64,000 nucleotides of DNA from Paenibacillus sp. OV219 (GCF_900110075.1 NZ_FOCJ01000014.1:1-64000), one strand, 5' to 3'. Positions 8,357-17,181 are shown, counted from the stretch's first letter. Translations and numbers: made by a program. The notes: generated by a model not told the origin, from the letters alone.

Positions 8357-8827
8357 TTATAAGGATACAGGCGGCAATGTGCGTCCGGTTTCGAGCAGAG
8401 TCTTCAGGTTGCTCAGGATCGCTGGCCAACCGTTGTTAAGGCCCTCGAAGGTGTCGTCGCGATCAACGATATCCGAAGGAATTAGATTCTCGTGCTTAAG
8501 CGTCAGCTTCACGGTGCCGTTCATCGGCACGAGTTGGAACGTCACTTGAGATGGCTCGGTGCGTCCGGACTTGTCCGTCACATAGTTCCAGGTGAACGAT
8601 AGCACCCGATATGGCTCACATTTGATAATTGTCCCGTAATCCGTCACTTCCCCGTTACGCGAGTAGGTCACCGCTGACCCTTCCTTCCAATCAGACTCAA
8701 TACGACTTCCGAAAAAGTACTGCTCCGTAAACTCGCTGCTCGTCAGCGCCTCCCACAGCTTCCCCGGCGTGGTCGCAATGTACGTCGTGTAAACAAAGGA
8801 TTTAGTTGTTGTCATGGCTTTGGTCAT
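8357..8827 (-). CDS. SRPBCC / AHSA1-like domain protein
   Basis: About 156 aa from MTKAMTTTKSF. It has the same fold as its downstream neighbour: VYTTYIATTPGKLWEALTSS, then GTIIKCEPYRVLSFTWNY, and a C-terminal helix in GWPAILSNLKTLLETG. It overlaps the arsR stop codon by about 26 bp, and GAGGAGG stands 3 bp before the chosen ATG; an ATG four codons later has a longer spacing. In Bacillales such arsR-linked SRPBCC genes are common but their ligands are unknown. The two SRPBCC proteins differ clearly in sequence, so they are not a recent duplication. Confidence 0.83.
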   Translation of the reverse strand: MTKAMTTTKSFVYTTYIATTPGKLWEALTSSEFTEQYFFGSRIESDWKEGSAVTYSRNGEVTDYGTIIKCEPYRVLSFTWNYVTDKSGRTEPSQVTFQLVPMNGTVKLTLKHENLIPSDIVDRDDTFEGLNNGWPAILSNLKTLLETGRTLPPVSL

Positions 8828-9134
8828 GATCCTCCTCAAGGTTCCTTTTAAGCTGCTGCAAAATGTTTACCCGGTGCTGGTCGAACTTGCTGATCCAGCG
8901 GTCATAAATGTCTCCAAGTGGCGCGGCGTTGAGGTAGTGCAGCTTATTGCGCCCCTGTCGCTCGGTTACGACGAGCTGCGCCTCCTCCAGTATAGATAGA
9001 TGCTTCGTTATCGATTGCCTCGTCATGTCGAGATGCTCGCAAAGCTCGGTTAAGGTTTGTCCATTGTGTATGAAAAGCTCGTCGAGCAGCTGTCTGCGGC
9101 TGGAATCCGCGAGCGCTTTGAATAGGTTGTCCAT
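8802..9134 (-). CDS. ArsR-family winged-helix transcriptional regulator
   Basis: A 110-aa protein beginning MDNLFKALADSSRRQLLDEL, the classic ArsR opening. Its recognition helix region is LTELCEHLDMTRQSITKHLSIL, followed by a wing with VVTERQGRNKLHYLN. It has no metal-binding cysteine pair, so it belongs to the non-metal ArsR proteins that accompany SRPBCC genes. It leads the operon and probably represses it through the inverted repeat in its own promoter. No ribosome binding site precedes the ATG. The -10 box is only 7 bp upstream, so the mRNA is probably leaderless. Confidence 0.92.
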   Translation of the reverse strand: MDNLFKALADSSRRQLLDELFIHNGQTLTELCEHLDMTRQSITKHLSILEEAQLVVTERQGRNKLHYLNAAPLGDIYDRWISKFDQHRVNILQQLKRNLEEDHDQSHDNN

Positions 9135-9140
9135 AGGAAT

Positions 9141-9170
9141 ATATTATGCAGCTAAATGACTGCATGTCAA
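9141..9170 (-). promoter_or_regulatory. arsR promoter with operator in the spacer; probably leaderless
   Basis: On the minus strand TTGACA (9170-9165) and TAATAT (9146-9141) are 18 bp apart. The spacer is an inverted repeat with arms ATGCAG and CTGCAT separated by 8 bp (9146-9165). Transcription would begin at about 9135-9134, on or next to the ATG of arsR. Confidence 0.8.
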
Positions 9171-9180
9171 GTTGGAGGAG

Positions 9181-9580
9181 GCGCGGAGCGAAGTGAGAGC
9201 GATGGGATGCGGTGCTAAGCGAGAGCGATGTCGACGCGGAGCGAAGCGAGCGGGGAAGGCGATGTCGACGCGGAGCGAAGCAAGGGCGGGGAAGGCGATG
9301 TGGAGCGGTGGGATGGGATGAGGTGCAATGCGATGATGCCGTGCTGAGCGCAATGGGGAGCGGTGGGAGCCGATAAGTGCTGAGCGATTCGGGGAGCGGA
9401 TACGGCGCAAAGCGATACGGGGGAGCGGTGGGATGGGATGAGATGCGGTGCTGAGCGATACAGGGAGCGATGGGAGCGGATAAGTGCTGAGCGAAACAGG
9501 AAGCGATGGGAGCGGATACGGCGCAAAGCGATACGGGGGAGCGGTGGGAGCGGATAAGTGCTGAGCGACACGGGGAGCGG
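9181..9580. repeat. degenerate GC-rich repeat field
   Basis: About 400 bp built from variants of GGGAGCGGATAAGTGCTGAGCGA and related GAGCGA/GGAGCGG words. A 39-bp block at 9395-9433 recurs at 9511-9549. The AGTGCTGAGCGA word recurs near 9377, 9483 and 9558. A 23-bp block at 9225-9247 recurs 34 bp later at 9259-9281. Open frames across it give only biased Ser/Pro/His/Arg peptides, so no gene is called. It fills the space between the acyl-CoA operon end and the arsR promoter. Confidence 0.85.
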
Positions 9581-9631
9581 AGAGGTGTGCGGGCAATTGA
9601 GCGAGACGATTGGTGAGTGTAATTTAGAGTT

Positions 9632-10531
9632 CTACTCCCCTGTAAAGTGAGGCGCTCTCTTCGTGCGGAATGCTTCGAGCGCTTCTTGTCTGTCCTTCGT
9701 CGGAATGGTGACTTCGTAGGCGGCAGTCTCAATGTCCATCCCGGCTTGCAGGTTCGTGTCGAGCCCTCTATTAATGGCGAGCTTAGCCTGATAGACGGCG
9801 ATCGGCGCGGCCTGCAGCAGCTCCGCCGCCAATTGCGACACGGACGCGTGCAGCAGCGCCATGTCATCGGCAACGCCGCTGAGCAGGCCAAGCTCATAGG
9901 CCTGCTCAGCCGTGATGCGCCGCGCGGTAAGGATGAGCTCTTTCGCCCGCGCTGCGCCGATGAGCCGCGGCAGCCGCTGCGTGCCGCCGCCGCCGGGGAT
10001 AATGCCGAGGCCGACCTCGGTCAAGCCGAGCTTCACCCCGCGCAAGGCGAAGCGGAAGTCGCAGGCGAGCGCGAGCTCCAGCCCGCCGCCGAAGGCGAGC
10101 CCGCTGAGCGCAGCAATGGTCGGCTGTGGCAGCTGCTCCAGCGCTGCGAGCACCGTTTTGATGCGATGGATGCTTTGCCGGATGTCCTCCGGCGAGCCCA
10201 TCGTCTGGCGCTCCTTCAGATCAGCGCCGCTACTGAACGCGCGACCCGCGCCTTCGATGACAACAACGCGGATGTCGCGCGAATTGTTCCCGATCTGTTC
10301 AATCAGCGCGCCAAGAGCATCCAACATCGCTCGGTTGATCGCATTCAGCTGCTCCGGGCGGTTCAGCCGGATATAGCCGATATGTCCCTGCTGCTCCCAG
10401 AGCACCGGCACCGGCGTTGATGCTGGTGCTGACGCTGATGCCCCCGGTTCTTGCTCCGACACTGACGCAGACTCTAGCCCCCGCCCCCGCTCCTGCTCCT
10501 GCTCCTGCTCCTTCTCCTTCTCCTCAGACAT
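9632..10531 (-). CDS. enoyl-CoA hydratase/isomerase family protein with a low-complexity N-terminal extension
   Basis: The 299-aa protein is a crotonase from about residue 42 onward. The oxyanion-hole segments SSGADLKE and GGGLELALACDFRFA and the catalytic Glu in GLTEVGLGIIPGGGGTQRL are all present. Homologues in amino-acid and terpenoid degradation hydrate methylglutaconyl-type CoA esters; the operon partners support such a role here. The first 41 residues are unusual: Glu/Gln-rich followed by Ala/Ser/Pro, encoded partly by a hexanucleotide run at 10489-10516. The ATG has AAGGGGG 8 bp upstream, so the extension is probably translated. It is the last gene of the operon. Confidence 0.88.
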   Translation of the reverse strand: MSEEKEKEQEQEQERGRGLESASVSEQEPGASASAPASTPVPVLWEQQGHIGYIRLNRPEQLNAINRAMLDALGALIEQIGNNSRDIRVVVIEGAGRAFSSGADLKERQTMGSPEDIRQSIHRIKTVLAALEQLPQPTIAALSGLAFGGGLELALACDFRFALRGVKLGLTEVGLGIIPGGGGTQRLPRLIGAARAKELILTARRITAEQAYELGLLSGVADDMALLHASVSQLAAELLQAAPIAVYQAKLAINRGLDTNLQAGMDIETAAYEVTIPTKDRQEALEAFRTKRAPHFTGE

Positions 10532-10550
10532 CAGCTACGCCCCCTTCACT

Positions 10551-12104
10551 TTAAACCGGATAGACCGGATGTTTGCGCTCGGTAAACACAACGTTCTTCG
10601 ACGTATACACATCGAACCGCTTAATAAGCTCGCGGCGCAAGCCATGCGCCGGGACGATTCCGTCAATAACCATATCAGACGCCAGTTGATAGAGGTCGAT
10701 ATTTCGGCTATATTCCTCACGCTTACTCGCAATGAAGCCAGCTCTCTCGGCCTCCGGCAGCTCCGCGATCTTATTCGCGTACACTGCGTTCACCGCCGCT
10801 TCAGGTCCCATGACGGCGATCTGTGCCGATGGCAGCGCCAAGCAGCAGTCCGGTTCAAACGCTGGACCGGCCATCGCATAAAGCCCCGCTCCGTACGCTT
10901 TGCGGACGATGACGGATATTTTCGGCACGGTCGCCTCTGACACCGCTGCGATCATTTTCGCCCCATGCCGGATTATGCCTGCCTGCTCAACAGCTGTGCC
11001 AACCATGAAGCCCGGAACGTCGGCGAGGAAAAGCAGCGGAATGTGGAAGGCGTCGCAGAGGCTGATGAACTTTGCCGCTTTGTCCGCCGAATCGTGAAAC
11101 AGGATGCCCCCCTTCGTCTTCGGCTGATTGGCGATAATGCCGATTGCCCTCCCGTTCAGTCGCGCCAACCCCGTTATTAACTCCCGCGCAAACAATCGTT
11201 TAATCTCGAAGAAGGAATGCTCATCAATCAGCCCATCAATGAGCTGATACATATCGAACGCCGTGTATTGATTGTCAGGGATGATACTGTCCAGCGGCAC
11301 TTTGAGATCGGCAGGCGGCTCAGCCTCTCGCGTTGGCGGCAGCTCCGTAAAGTTTGCTGGGAAGTAACCGAGGTAGGTGCGAGTCAGCGCAATCGCTTCC
11401 TCCTCGCTCTTCGACAGCACGTCGCCGCAGCCGGAAACCGAGCAATGCATGCGAGCCCCGCCGAGCGCCTCCAGCGTCGCTTTCTCCCCTGTCACCATCT
11501 CGACAATTCGCGGAGACCCGAGATACATCGACCCGTTCCCCTCCACCATAATGACGATATCGCAGAAAGCCGGAATGTACGCTCCGCCTGCCGCGGACGG
11601 GCCGAAGAGGATGCATACCTGCGGGATTCGACCCGAGAGCTTCACTTCGTTATAGAATATCCGCCCCGCTCCGCGCCGGCCAGGATACATGAGCGCCTGA
11701 TCGGTAATTCGCGCTCCAGCCGAATCGACGAGGTACAAGAGAGGGATACGCAGTTTATCTGCGGTTTCTTGCATGCGAATGATTTTCTCCACGGTGCGTG
11801 CTCCCCAGGATCCGGCTTTCACCGTTGAATCGTTCGCTATGACCGCAACCGGTTTTCCATGAATACGGCCGATTGCCGTGACAACGCCGTCAGCAGGCAG
11901 CCCGTACTCCGCGCAGCTGGCGAACATCGCGTCCTCCAGTTCCACATCTGCATCGAACAATAACGAGAGCCGATCACGGACGAATAGCTTGCCCTGCTCG
12001 GCATTCTTCGCATGATATTTGGCAGCGCCGCCCTGTTTGATCTCGTCGATCTGCTCCTGCAGCCGGTCTTTTACCGATTCCGCATCATCAAGTTCACGCT
12101 CCAT
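10551..12104 (-). CDS. acyl-CoA carboxylase carboxyltransferase (beta) subunit
   Basis: The 517-aa protein is a biotin-dependent carboxyltransferase with the paired crotonase-like N and C halves. Segments such as VDSAGARITDQ, FGPSAAGGAYIPAFCD and GATVEQAGIIRHGAK-type blocks are recognisable, and LADVPGFMVGT is the conserved acyl-CoA oxyanion region. Relatives act on methylcrotonyl-, geranyl- or propionyl-CoA. The neighbours (acyl-CoA dehydrogenase, hydratase, AtuA-like genes) favour a branched or terpenoid acyl-CoA. No biotin carboxylase or biotin carrier gene lies in this operon, so the partner subunit must be encoded elsewhere. Substrate is inferred, not shown. Confidence 0.9.
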   Translation of the reverse strand: MERELDDAESVKDRLQEQIDEIKQGGAAKYHAKNAEQGKLFVRDRLSLLFDADVELEDAMFASCAEYGLPADGVVTAIGRIHGKPVAVIANDSTVKAGSWGARTVEKIIRMQETADKLRIPLLYLVDSAGARITDQALMYPGRRGAGRIFYNEVKLSGRIPQVCILFGPSAAGGAYIPAFCDIVIMVEGNGSMYLGSPRIVEMVTGEKATLEALGGARMHCSVSGCGDVLSKSEEEAIALTRTYLGYFPANFTELPPTREAEPPADLKVPLDSIIPDNQYTAFDMYQLIDGLIDEHSFFEIKRLFARELITGLARLNGRAIGIIANQPKTKGGILFHDSADKAAKFISLCDAFHIPLLFLADVPGFMVGTAVEQAGIIRHGAKMIAAVSEATVPKISVIVRKAYGAGLYAMAGPAFEPDCCLALPSAQIAVMGPEAAVNAVYANKIAELPEAERAGFIASKREEYSRNIDLYQLASDMVIDGIVPAHGLRRELIKRFDVYTSKNVVFTERKHPVYPV

Positions 12105-12153
12105 TTGCTACCGCGCTCCCCTCTTGCAGGCACCTTCCACGCAGCGCCCGGCA

Positions 12154-13293
12154 TCAACAGCCGAGCTGCGCAGCGATCACCATCCGCTGAATTTCCGAGG
12201 TGCCTTCGCCGATCTCGAGCAGCTTCGCATCGCGCATGAACCGCTCCACCTCGTACTCGCGCATATAGCCATAACCGCCGTGAATTTGCACGGCTTGATC
12301 GCATACCTTCATACAAATTTCCGACGCGAGCAGCTTCGCCATTGCCGCTTCTTTCTTGAACGGCCTGCCTTGATCCTTCAACCATCCGGCTCGGTACACC
12401 ATCGTGCGCGCCGCCTCAATCTGCGTTGCCATATCTGCGAGCTTGAACTGAATCGCCTGGAACGAGGACAGCGTTCGCCCGAACTGCTTGCGCTGCTTCG
12501 CATACCGAAGCGCCTTCTCAAATGCGCCTTGCGCAATGCCGACCGCCATCGCACCAATGCCGATGCGGCCGCCGTCGAGCACGGCGAGAAACTGCTTGAA
12601 CCCGTTTCCATCGGTGCCAAGTAGATTATCTTTCGGCACTTCGACCTGATCGAGCACGAGCTCGGTTGTGTTGGAAGCGTGAAGCCCCATTTTTTCATAG
12701 TTATCTATAATGCTGAAGCCGGGCGCATCCGTCGGCACGATAAACGCGCTTATGCCGCTTGTTCCCTTCGATCGGTCGGTGACCGCCGTGAGCGCAAGAT
12801 GCTTCGCGTAGCTGGCATTCGTAATGAAGCACTTAGAGCCGCTGATGATCCAGCCGTTGTCACTCTGAACTGCCGCCGTTCTTGTCCCGCCCGCATCAGA
12901 ACCGGCATCCGGTTCAGTCAACCCGAACGCGCCTAGATATTCACCCCGGCACAACGGAGCGAGATAGTCCCGCTTCTGCTCCTCCGTCCCGAAGAGGTAG
13001 ATCGGCGAACCGCCAAGCGATACATGCGCCGAATAGGTGATGCCCGTCGAGGCACATACTCGGCTTAATTCTTCCACCACGATTGCGAAGCAGATCGTAT
13101 CCGCCCCGCCGCCATCGTACTGCTCGGGAAAAGGAAGCCCCATCAGCCCGAGCTTCGCCAGCTTCTCAAAGACTTCCACCGGAAACGCACCTGTCCGGTC
13201 ACGTTCAATCGCCCCAGGGGCTACTTCCGCTTCCGCAAAATCGCGGATAAGCGTTCGAATCATTGCCTGCTCTGCCGTTAAGTCGAAATTCAT
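12154..13293 (-). CDS. acyl-CoA dehydrogenase
   Basis: About 379 aa. The three-domain acyl-CoA dehydrogenase pattern is complete: an N-terminal helical part, the FAD-contact strand [13 protein letters not shown], and the C-terminal block [20 protein letters not shown] followed by EGTSEIQRM. The Glu of EGT is the position used as catalytic base in many family members. It oxidises an acyl-CoA to the 2-enoyl-CoA with FAD, passing electrons to ETF. With the carboxyltransferase and hydratase downstream it forms a dehydrogenation-carboxylation-hydration sequence like the leucine/citronellol pathways. The start was set at ATG, 7 bp after GAGGTG; a TTG two codons upstream is too close to that site. 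Confidence 0.93.
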   Translation of the reverse strand: MNFDLTAEQAMIRTLIRDFAEAEVAPGAIERDRTGAFPVEVFEKLAKLGLMGLPFPEQYDGGGADTICFAIVVEELSRVCASTGITYSAHVSLGGSPIYLFGTEEQKRDYLAPLCRGEYLGAFGLTEPDAGSDAGGTRTAAVQSDNGWIISGSKCFITNASYAKHLALTAVTDRSKGTSGISAFIVPTDAPGFSIIDNYEKMGLHASNTTELVLDQVEVPKDNLLGTDGNGFKQFLAVLDGGRIGIGAMAVGIAQGAFEKALRYAKQRKQFGRTLSSFQAIQFKLADMATQIEAARTMVYRAGWLKDQGRPFKKEAAMAKLLASEICMKVCDQAVQIHGGYGYMREYEVERFMRDAKLLEIGEGTSEIQRMVIAAQLGC

Positions 13294-13315
13294 CTTCAAA
13301 CACCTCGCTTTACGC

Positions 13316-13666
13316 TTATGACTTGGCGCTAATTAGAATGGTGTCGTCGATTTCGATTTCGAGCCTCATCAAATTCGCTGCATAGCATTTGCCGAGATTA
13401 TCCATACGCAGCGTTGCGGAGCCGCCCCCGCCGAGCGCTTCCCTGCATACGAAATTCATCGCATGGAGGCCGCGTAGCTCATATCGCTTCACTTCACCGT
13501 TTACCATACTTTGAAAATGTCCCTTCACCCGCTCAGCCGTCACTTCCCGGAGCAGCACGGCATACACTTCCGCGTTTGGCGCGAATACGGCGATGTTAAT
13601 CGTATTGCCTTTGTCACCGGAGCGTGCCTGCACCAGATGCCGGAGCTGCATACGAATAATCGCCAT
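13316..13666 (-). CDS. AtuA-associated small ferredoxin-fold-like protein
   Basis: A 116-aa protein that begins [23 protein letters not shown] and contains [27 protein letters not shown]. This matches the small domain often found fused to or encoded beside AtuA-family (DUF1446) proteins. It is 3 bp downstream of the AtuA gene and co-translated. Its biochemical role is not known to me; a complex or split-enzyme relation with the AtuA protein is the natural inference because the two are single chains in other bacteria. Confidence 0.8.
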   Translation of the reverse strand: MAIIRMQLRHLVQARSGDKGNTINIAVFAPNAEVYAVLLREVTAERVKGHFQSMVNGEVKRYELRGLHAMNFVCREALGGGGSATLRMDNLGKCYAANLMRLEIEIDDTILISAKS

Positions 13667-13669
13667 CGC

Positions 13670-15046
13670 TTATACCACCTCCTGCACGGTCACTCGGATG
13701 CTGCGCTCGATAATCTCACGAGGCACGAGGCACGACCACATGCCGAGCAGCTCCCGCGGCTTCATCACGCCGAGGAAAGCACCCATCGCTGGCGGGCCGC
13801 TTAACATCAGCGGCGGAACGAGCCGTCCGAGCTTCGCCGCTGCGTCACGACTTTGCGTCCGCACCGCCATACGCAAGTACACCTCGTTCAGTTCCTCCGC
13901 GGGGGGCTCAGCCAATACTCCGCCGTGTAAAGAATTGAGACCCATATAATCCGAACGAATCTCTTCATAATACAGACCCAATGCTTCCATCTGCTTCCTG
14001 ATGATCCGGTCTGCCGTTTGCGCTTTCGCTACCGCATCCGGCCAGGAGTAGCCCCATATGGCCTGCCCGAGCCAGCCGTCCGCGTATCCCATCACAACCT
14101 TGAACGTATCTGGCCTTGCCGCTCCGCTCGCACCGGTCACACGCACCCGATTCGGACCAATATCTTGCAGCTGCACATTCATTAGATCGAGTACGACATC
14201 CGGCGTCTTGTAGGAGGAGGGATCGTGGATTTCATAGAGCAGCTGCTCCTTCACGGTTGCAACGGACACAAGTCCGCCGGTCCCCTCCGTCTTCGTCACG
14301 ACGAATTCGCCATCCTCACGCACTTCCGCAATTGGAAATCCGATGTGCTCCAGTGACTCGACCGACTGCCAATCACCGCTAAAGTTCCCGCCGCTCACTT
14401 GACCGGAGCATTCCATCAAGTGGCCCATAAGCACGCCTTGAGCCAGCCGCTCCCAATCCTGCTTTACATTCCAGCCGAATTCATGAATAAGCGGTGCAAG
14501 AAAGAGAGCCGAATCCGACACTCGGCCCGTAATGACGATATCCGCGCCTTGCCGAAGCGCTTCCACAATAGGCTCTGCTCCGAGGTAGGCGTTGGCAAAT
14601 ACGATACGATTCTCGACGGCGGAGAATACGCGCCCGTCTTCCATATGCGCGAGCGATACGCCTTCCGTAGCGAACGAGACCAGCTGCGGCAACACATCAT
14701 CGCCTGTTACAACGGCTACCTTCAAACCTTGCAAACCGCCGAGCTCGCGAGCTACACGCTCTGTCTCACGCAGTGCGCCGAGCGGATTCATGCCGCCCGC
14801 GTTCGTAATCAGCTTCACTTTGTTTGCTCTCACAATCGGGAGCAGCTCCCTCATCGTACTCGTTATATCCGACGCATAGCCCTTCGCCTTGTCACGCTGC
14901 CGGTCCTTCTGCAGAATGGCAAGCGTAAGCTCAGCCAAGGAGTCAAAACAGAGATAATCGACATTGCCGCGCTTTGCTGTTTCTATCGCGGGGATGATCG
15001 AATCGCCGTAGAAGCCTTGCCCCGCTCCAATACGTATTGTTCGCAT
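13670..15046 (-). CDS. AtuA-family protein (DUF1446), acyclic terpene / acyl-CoA catabolism
   Basis: The 458-aa protein begins MRTIRIGAGQGFYGDS and carries the family blocks VDYLCFDSLAELTLAIL, TNAGGMNPLGA, VTGRVSDSALFLAPLIHEF and the glycine-rich TEGTGGLVSVATVKEQLLYEI. AtuA is required for acyclic terpene (citronellol/geraniol) use in Pseudomonas, but the reaction catalysed by the family is not established. It is the first gene of a five-gene operon leading to an acyl-CoA dehydrogenase, a carboxyltransferase and a hydratase. AAGGAGG lies shortly before the ATG and a candidate promoter lies at 15094-15123. Confidence 0.9.
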   Translation of the reverse strand: MRTIRIGAGQGFYGDSIIPAIETAKRGNVDYLCFDSLAELTLAILQKDRQRDKAKGYASDITSTMRELLPIVRANKVKLITNAGGMNPLGALRETERVARELGGLQGLKVAVVTGDDVLPQLVSFATEGVSLAHMEDGRVFSAVENRIVFANAYLGAEPIVEALRQGADIVITGRVSDSALFLAPLIHEFGWNVKQDWERLAQGVLMGHLMECSGQVSGGNFSGDWQSVESLEHIGFPIAEVREDGEFVVTKTEGTGGLVSVATVKEQLLYEIHDPSSYKTPDVVLDLMNVQLQDIGPNRVRVTGASGAARPDTFKVVMGYADGWLGQAIWGYSWPDAVAKAQTADRIIRKQMEALGLYYEEIRSDYMGLNSLHGGVLAEPPAEELNEVYLRMAVRTQSRDAAAKLGRLVPPLMLSGPPAMGAFLGVMKPRELLGMWSCLVPREIIERSIRVTVQEVV

Positions 15047-15093
15047 TCGATCCTCCTTTTGCGCTCACGCTGCTTGCTTGCATATAGTTCGTG

Positions 15094-15123
15094 ATAGTAC
15101 ATTGTATGGCGCGGCATAAGCAA
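15094..15123 (-). promoter_or_regulatory. candidate promoter of the AtuA operon
   Basis: On the minus strand TTGCTT (15123-15118) is followed after 18 bp by TACTAT (15099-15094). The -35 box adjoins the tail of the upstream terminator hairpin. Moderate match to a vegetative promoter. Confidence 0.45.
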
Positions 15124-15168
15124 AACAGACCGCATACCGTTACATCCGTAACGATTCTGCGGTCTGCT
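15121..15168 (-). terminator. terminator of the propeller gene with nested hairpin
   Basis: On the minus strand GCAGACCGCA pairs with TGCGGTCTGT. Inside it CGTTAC-GGAT-GTAACG forms a second perfect stem, and TTTTGC follows. It ends the 15196-16173 transcript. The inner palindrome could also serve as a protein site next to the AtuA promoter. Confidence 0.8.
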
Positions 15169-15195
15169 TATTGGACGCGTGCTTGTCTACTCGGC

Positions 15196-16173
15196 TTAGT
15201 TACTATTCTCGTTCAAATCTATCGTATATATCGCTAGGCTGCCGCTACGGTTGTCCTCCCAGAAGACCTGACTGCCGCTGATCGCAGGCTCGTAATGCTT
15301 GGAGCTATCAATTGTAACTCTGCTCTCTAGCTTAGTTGCAAGGTTGTAATGGTAGATGTTCCAGTTCCCATCCCGTGTATCGACCCAAACGACGTTATCT
15401 CCCGCAACCGCAGGACTCCATTTCTTCGCATCCGGCGTCGCGTTGCTTGGTATCGGATGCTCGATTCCGGAACTTAGATCGTAAGCAACAATCTGATCTT
15501 GATCGTTCCGATTATCCAGCCAAACGACCGTATTGCCGCTAATGGAAGGCGAGGATTGATCGCCATTATCCACCGTCGACAGCCGGCTCTCCAGCCCGGT
15601 TATCAAATTGTACCGATAGATATCCGAATTGCCGCTGCGGTCATCCTGCCACACGATGTTGTCGCCCGCGATAGTCGGAGCGTACTGATCTGCGCTATTC
15701 GTCGTCATTCGGCTCTCCCGATTCGTCTTCAGGTTAAAGCTGTAAATATCCAAGTTGCTGTTCCTGCTGTCTTCCCAGACAATTGTATCGCCATCAATTG
15801 CCGGATCCCACTGGCCAGCATCATTGGTACTGAGCTGAGATTCTTCCCATGTTGCGAGATCGAACATATAAATATCCGCGTTCCCATTCCGATAATCGGT
15901 CCATACAATACGGTCGCCAGAGATGGCGGGGTCCACCTGCTTCGAGCTGTCCGATGTAATTTGCCATTCTTGACCTGTGCTCATTTCCCTCAAATAAATA
16001 TCGTAATTCCCACTGCGCTTATCCGCCCACACGATCCGATTCCCATCAACCGCCGGTTCAATCTGAGCTACTGGACTTTGAGCCGTCACCTGCTTGTCCG
16101 CTGCCAGAACAGATGGAGCAAAGATCGTTGCCCCTAGCAGCATGGCCGTCGCCGCACTTGCGAATTTTCTCAT
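15196..16173 (-). CDS. secreted seven-repeat beta-propeller protein (TolB/WD40-like)
   Basis: A 325-aa protein with an export signal: MRKFASAATAMLLG, a hydrophobic core and a cleavage-type VLAAD. The rest is seven tandem repeats of about 43 aa, each holding a variant of the motif I-x-G-x-x-I/V-V-W-x-D-x-R-x-G-N-x-D-I-Y. The seven copies (VWADKR, VWTDYR, VWEDSR, VWQDDR, VWLDNR, VWVDTR, FWEDNR) predict a seven-blade propeller exposed outside the membrane. No catalytic residues are evident; a binding or scaffold role is an inference. The ATG has GGAG 7 bp upstream. It is transcribed alone with terminators on both sides. Confidence 0.88.
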   Translation of the reverse strand: MRKFASAATAMLLGATIFAPSVLAADKQVTAQSPVAQIEPAVDGNRIVWADKRSGNYDIYLREMSTGQEWQITSDSSKQVDPAISGDRIVWTDYRNGNADIYMFDLATWEESQLSTNDAGQWDPAIDGDTIVWEDSRNSNLDIYSFNLKTNRESRMTTNSADQYAPTIAGDNIVWQDDRSGNSDIYRYNLITGLESRLSTVDNGDQSSPSISGNTVVWLDNRNDQDQIVAYDLSSGIEHPIPSNATPDAKKWSPAVAGDNVVWVDTRDGNWNIYHYNLATKLESRVTIDSSKHYEPAISGSQVFWEDNRSGSLAIYTIDLNENSN

Positions 16174-16295
16174 CAACTCACTCCTTAAGCAGTAGTATGA
16201 AGTCGACTAAGAAGAAAACTATGAGCGCTGTGTATACAAAAATGATAGCAGAAGAAAGCGCTCGCATCATTAACCTGGTTAACTGGCTGGGACAT

Positions 16296-16340
16296 AAAAA
16301 AGAACCGAATCCCCTCCACCTGACACGGAGACTCGGTTCT
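16296..16340 (-). terminator. terminator of the ssu operon
   Basis: On the minus strand AGAACCGAGTCTCC pairs with GGAGGGGATTCGGTTCT, followed by TTTTTATG. It lies just downstream of ssuB. Confidence 0.9.
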
Positions 16341-16362
16341 ACTTCTACTTTTACCAACTATG

Positions 16363-17181
16363 CTAGATCGCAAACCCATCCTGATTGGTGCTAATCGAGC
16401 GTCTGCCCAGCACCCGATTCAGAATGCTGTTCTCATAATGAGCAAATCCATTATCCTTCTCGCGCGGTCTCGCCAGCGCAATGGCACTATCCTGCGAGAT
16501 CGTGCCGTTCTCGACCAGCACGACACGGTCACCAAGCGCTACTGCTTCGCTTACGTCGTGAGTGACGAGTACGGCGGTGAACCCCCGCTCTAGCCATAAG
16601 CGCTCAATGAGCTGCTGCATCTCAATGCGGGTCAGCGCGTCGAGCGCGCCTAGCGGTTCGTCTAACAACAGGAGGCTCGGATTGCTGACAAGAGCACGGG
16701 CAAGCGCGACCCGTTGCCGCTGTCCTCCGGAGAGTACGGAAGGCCATTCCTTCGCACGATCGGCAAGACCAACGAGCTCCAGCGCGTCCAGCGCTTTGGC
16801 ACGATCACCGCCTTCTACGCCGATCCGAACGTTATCCAGCACGCTTTTCCACGGAAGCAGCCGTGCATCCTGGAACATGACCCGTACATCCGGCCTGAGC
16901 CCGGACGAAGCCGCACCGCCAATGGCTACCGATCCTTGCGATGCTTGTTCCAGCCCTGCCAGCAATCGAAGCAGCGTACTCTTGCCGCAGCCGCTTCGAC
17001 CGACGATAGCCAGAAACTGGCCAGCCGGAATCGAGATATCGAGATTTCGAAGCACGCTCAGGTCGCCGAATTGCACGACCGCGTCCCGTACGTCGATCTG
17101 CAGACCCTTGGCAGAAGCCCCCACTTGGGACGCCGCTTGGGGCTGCCTAATTATTTTGCTCGCCGATAATGCGGATGCCAT
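16363..17181 (-). CDS. ssuB: aliphatic sulfonate ABC transporter, ATP-binding protein
   Basis: About 272 aa from MASALSAS. The nucleotide-binding domain is complete: Walker [14 protein letters not shown]-loop [10 protein letters not shown], signature [15 protein letters not shown], Walker [14 protein letters not shown] and H-loop VTHDVSEA. The DARLLPWKS segment and overall form match SsuB/TauB-type importers. It powers uptake of sulfonates (and related sulfur compounds) with SsuC and SsuA. It overlaps ssuC by 31 bp. The ATG was chosen because GGAGAGGAG lies 9 bp upstream; a longer frame exists but lacks this. It is the final gene of ssuADCB. Confidence 0.92.
   Translation of the reverse strand: MASALSASKIIRQPQAASQVGASAKGLQIDVRDAVVQFGDLSVLRNLDISIPAGQFLAIVGRSGCGKSTLLRLLAGLEQASQGSVAIGGAASSGLRPDVRVMFQDARLLPWKSVLDNVRIGVEGGDRAKALDALELVGLADRAKEWPSVLSGGQRQRVALARALVSNPSLLLLDEPLGALDALTRIEMQQLIERLWLERGFTAVLVTHDVSEAVALGDRVVLVENGTISQDSAIALARPREKDNGFAHYENSILNRVLGRRSISTNQDGFAI

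Noticed and set aside
9181..9580. CRISPR array
   Set aside because: Repeat words vary in sequence and spacing and there are no unique spacers of constant length or cas genes nearby.
9144..9897. Open reading frames of 118-317 codons on the minus strand across the repeat field
   Set aside because: The peptides are Ser/Pro/His/Arg-biased translations of the GC-rich repeat words, with no start site or domain, and they overlap arsR or the hydratase in other frames.
9647..10420. Open frame of 257 codons on the plus strand
   Set aside because: Antisense to a clear enoyl-CoA hydratase and without any recognisable domain; a shadow of its high-GC codons.
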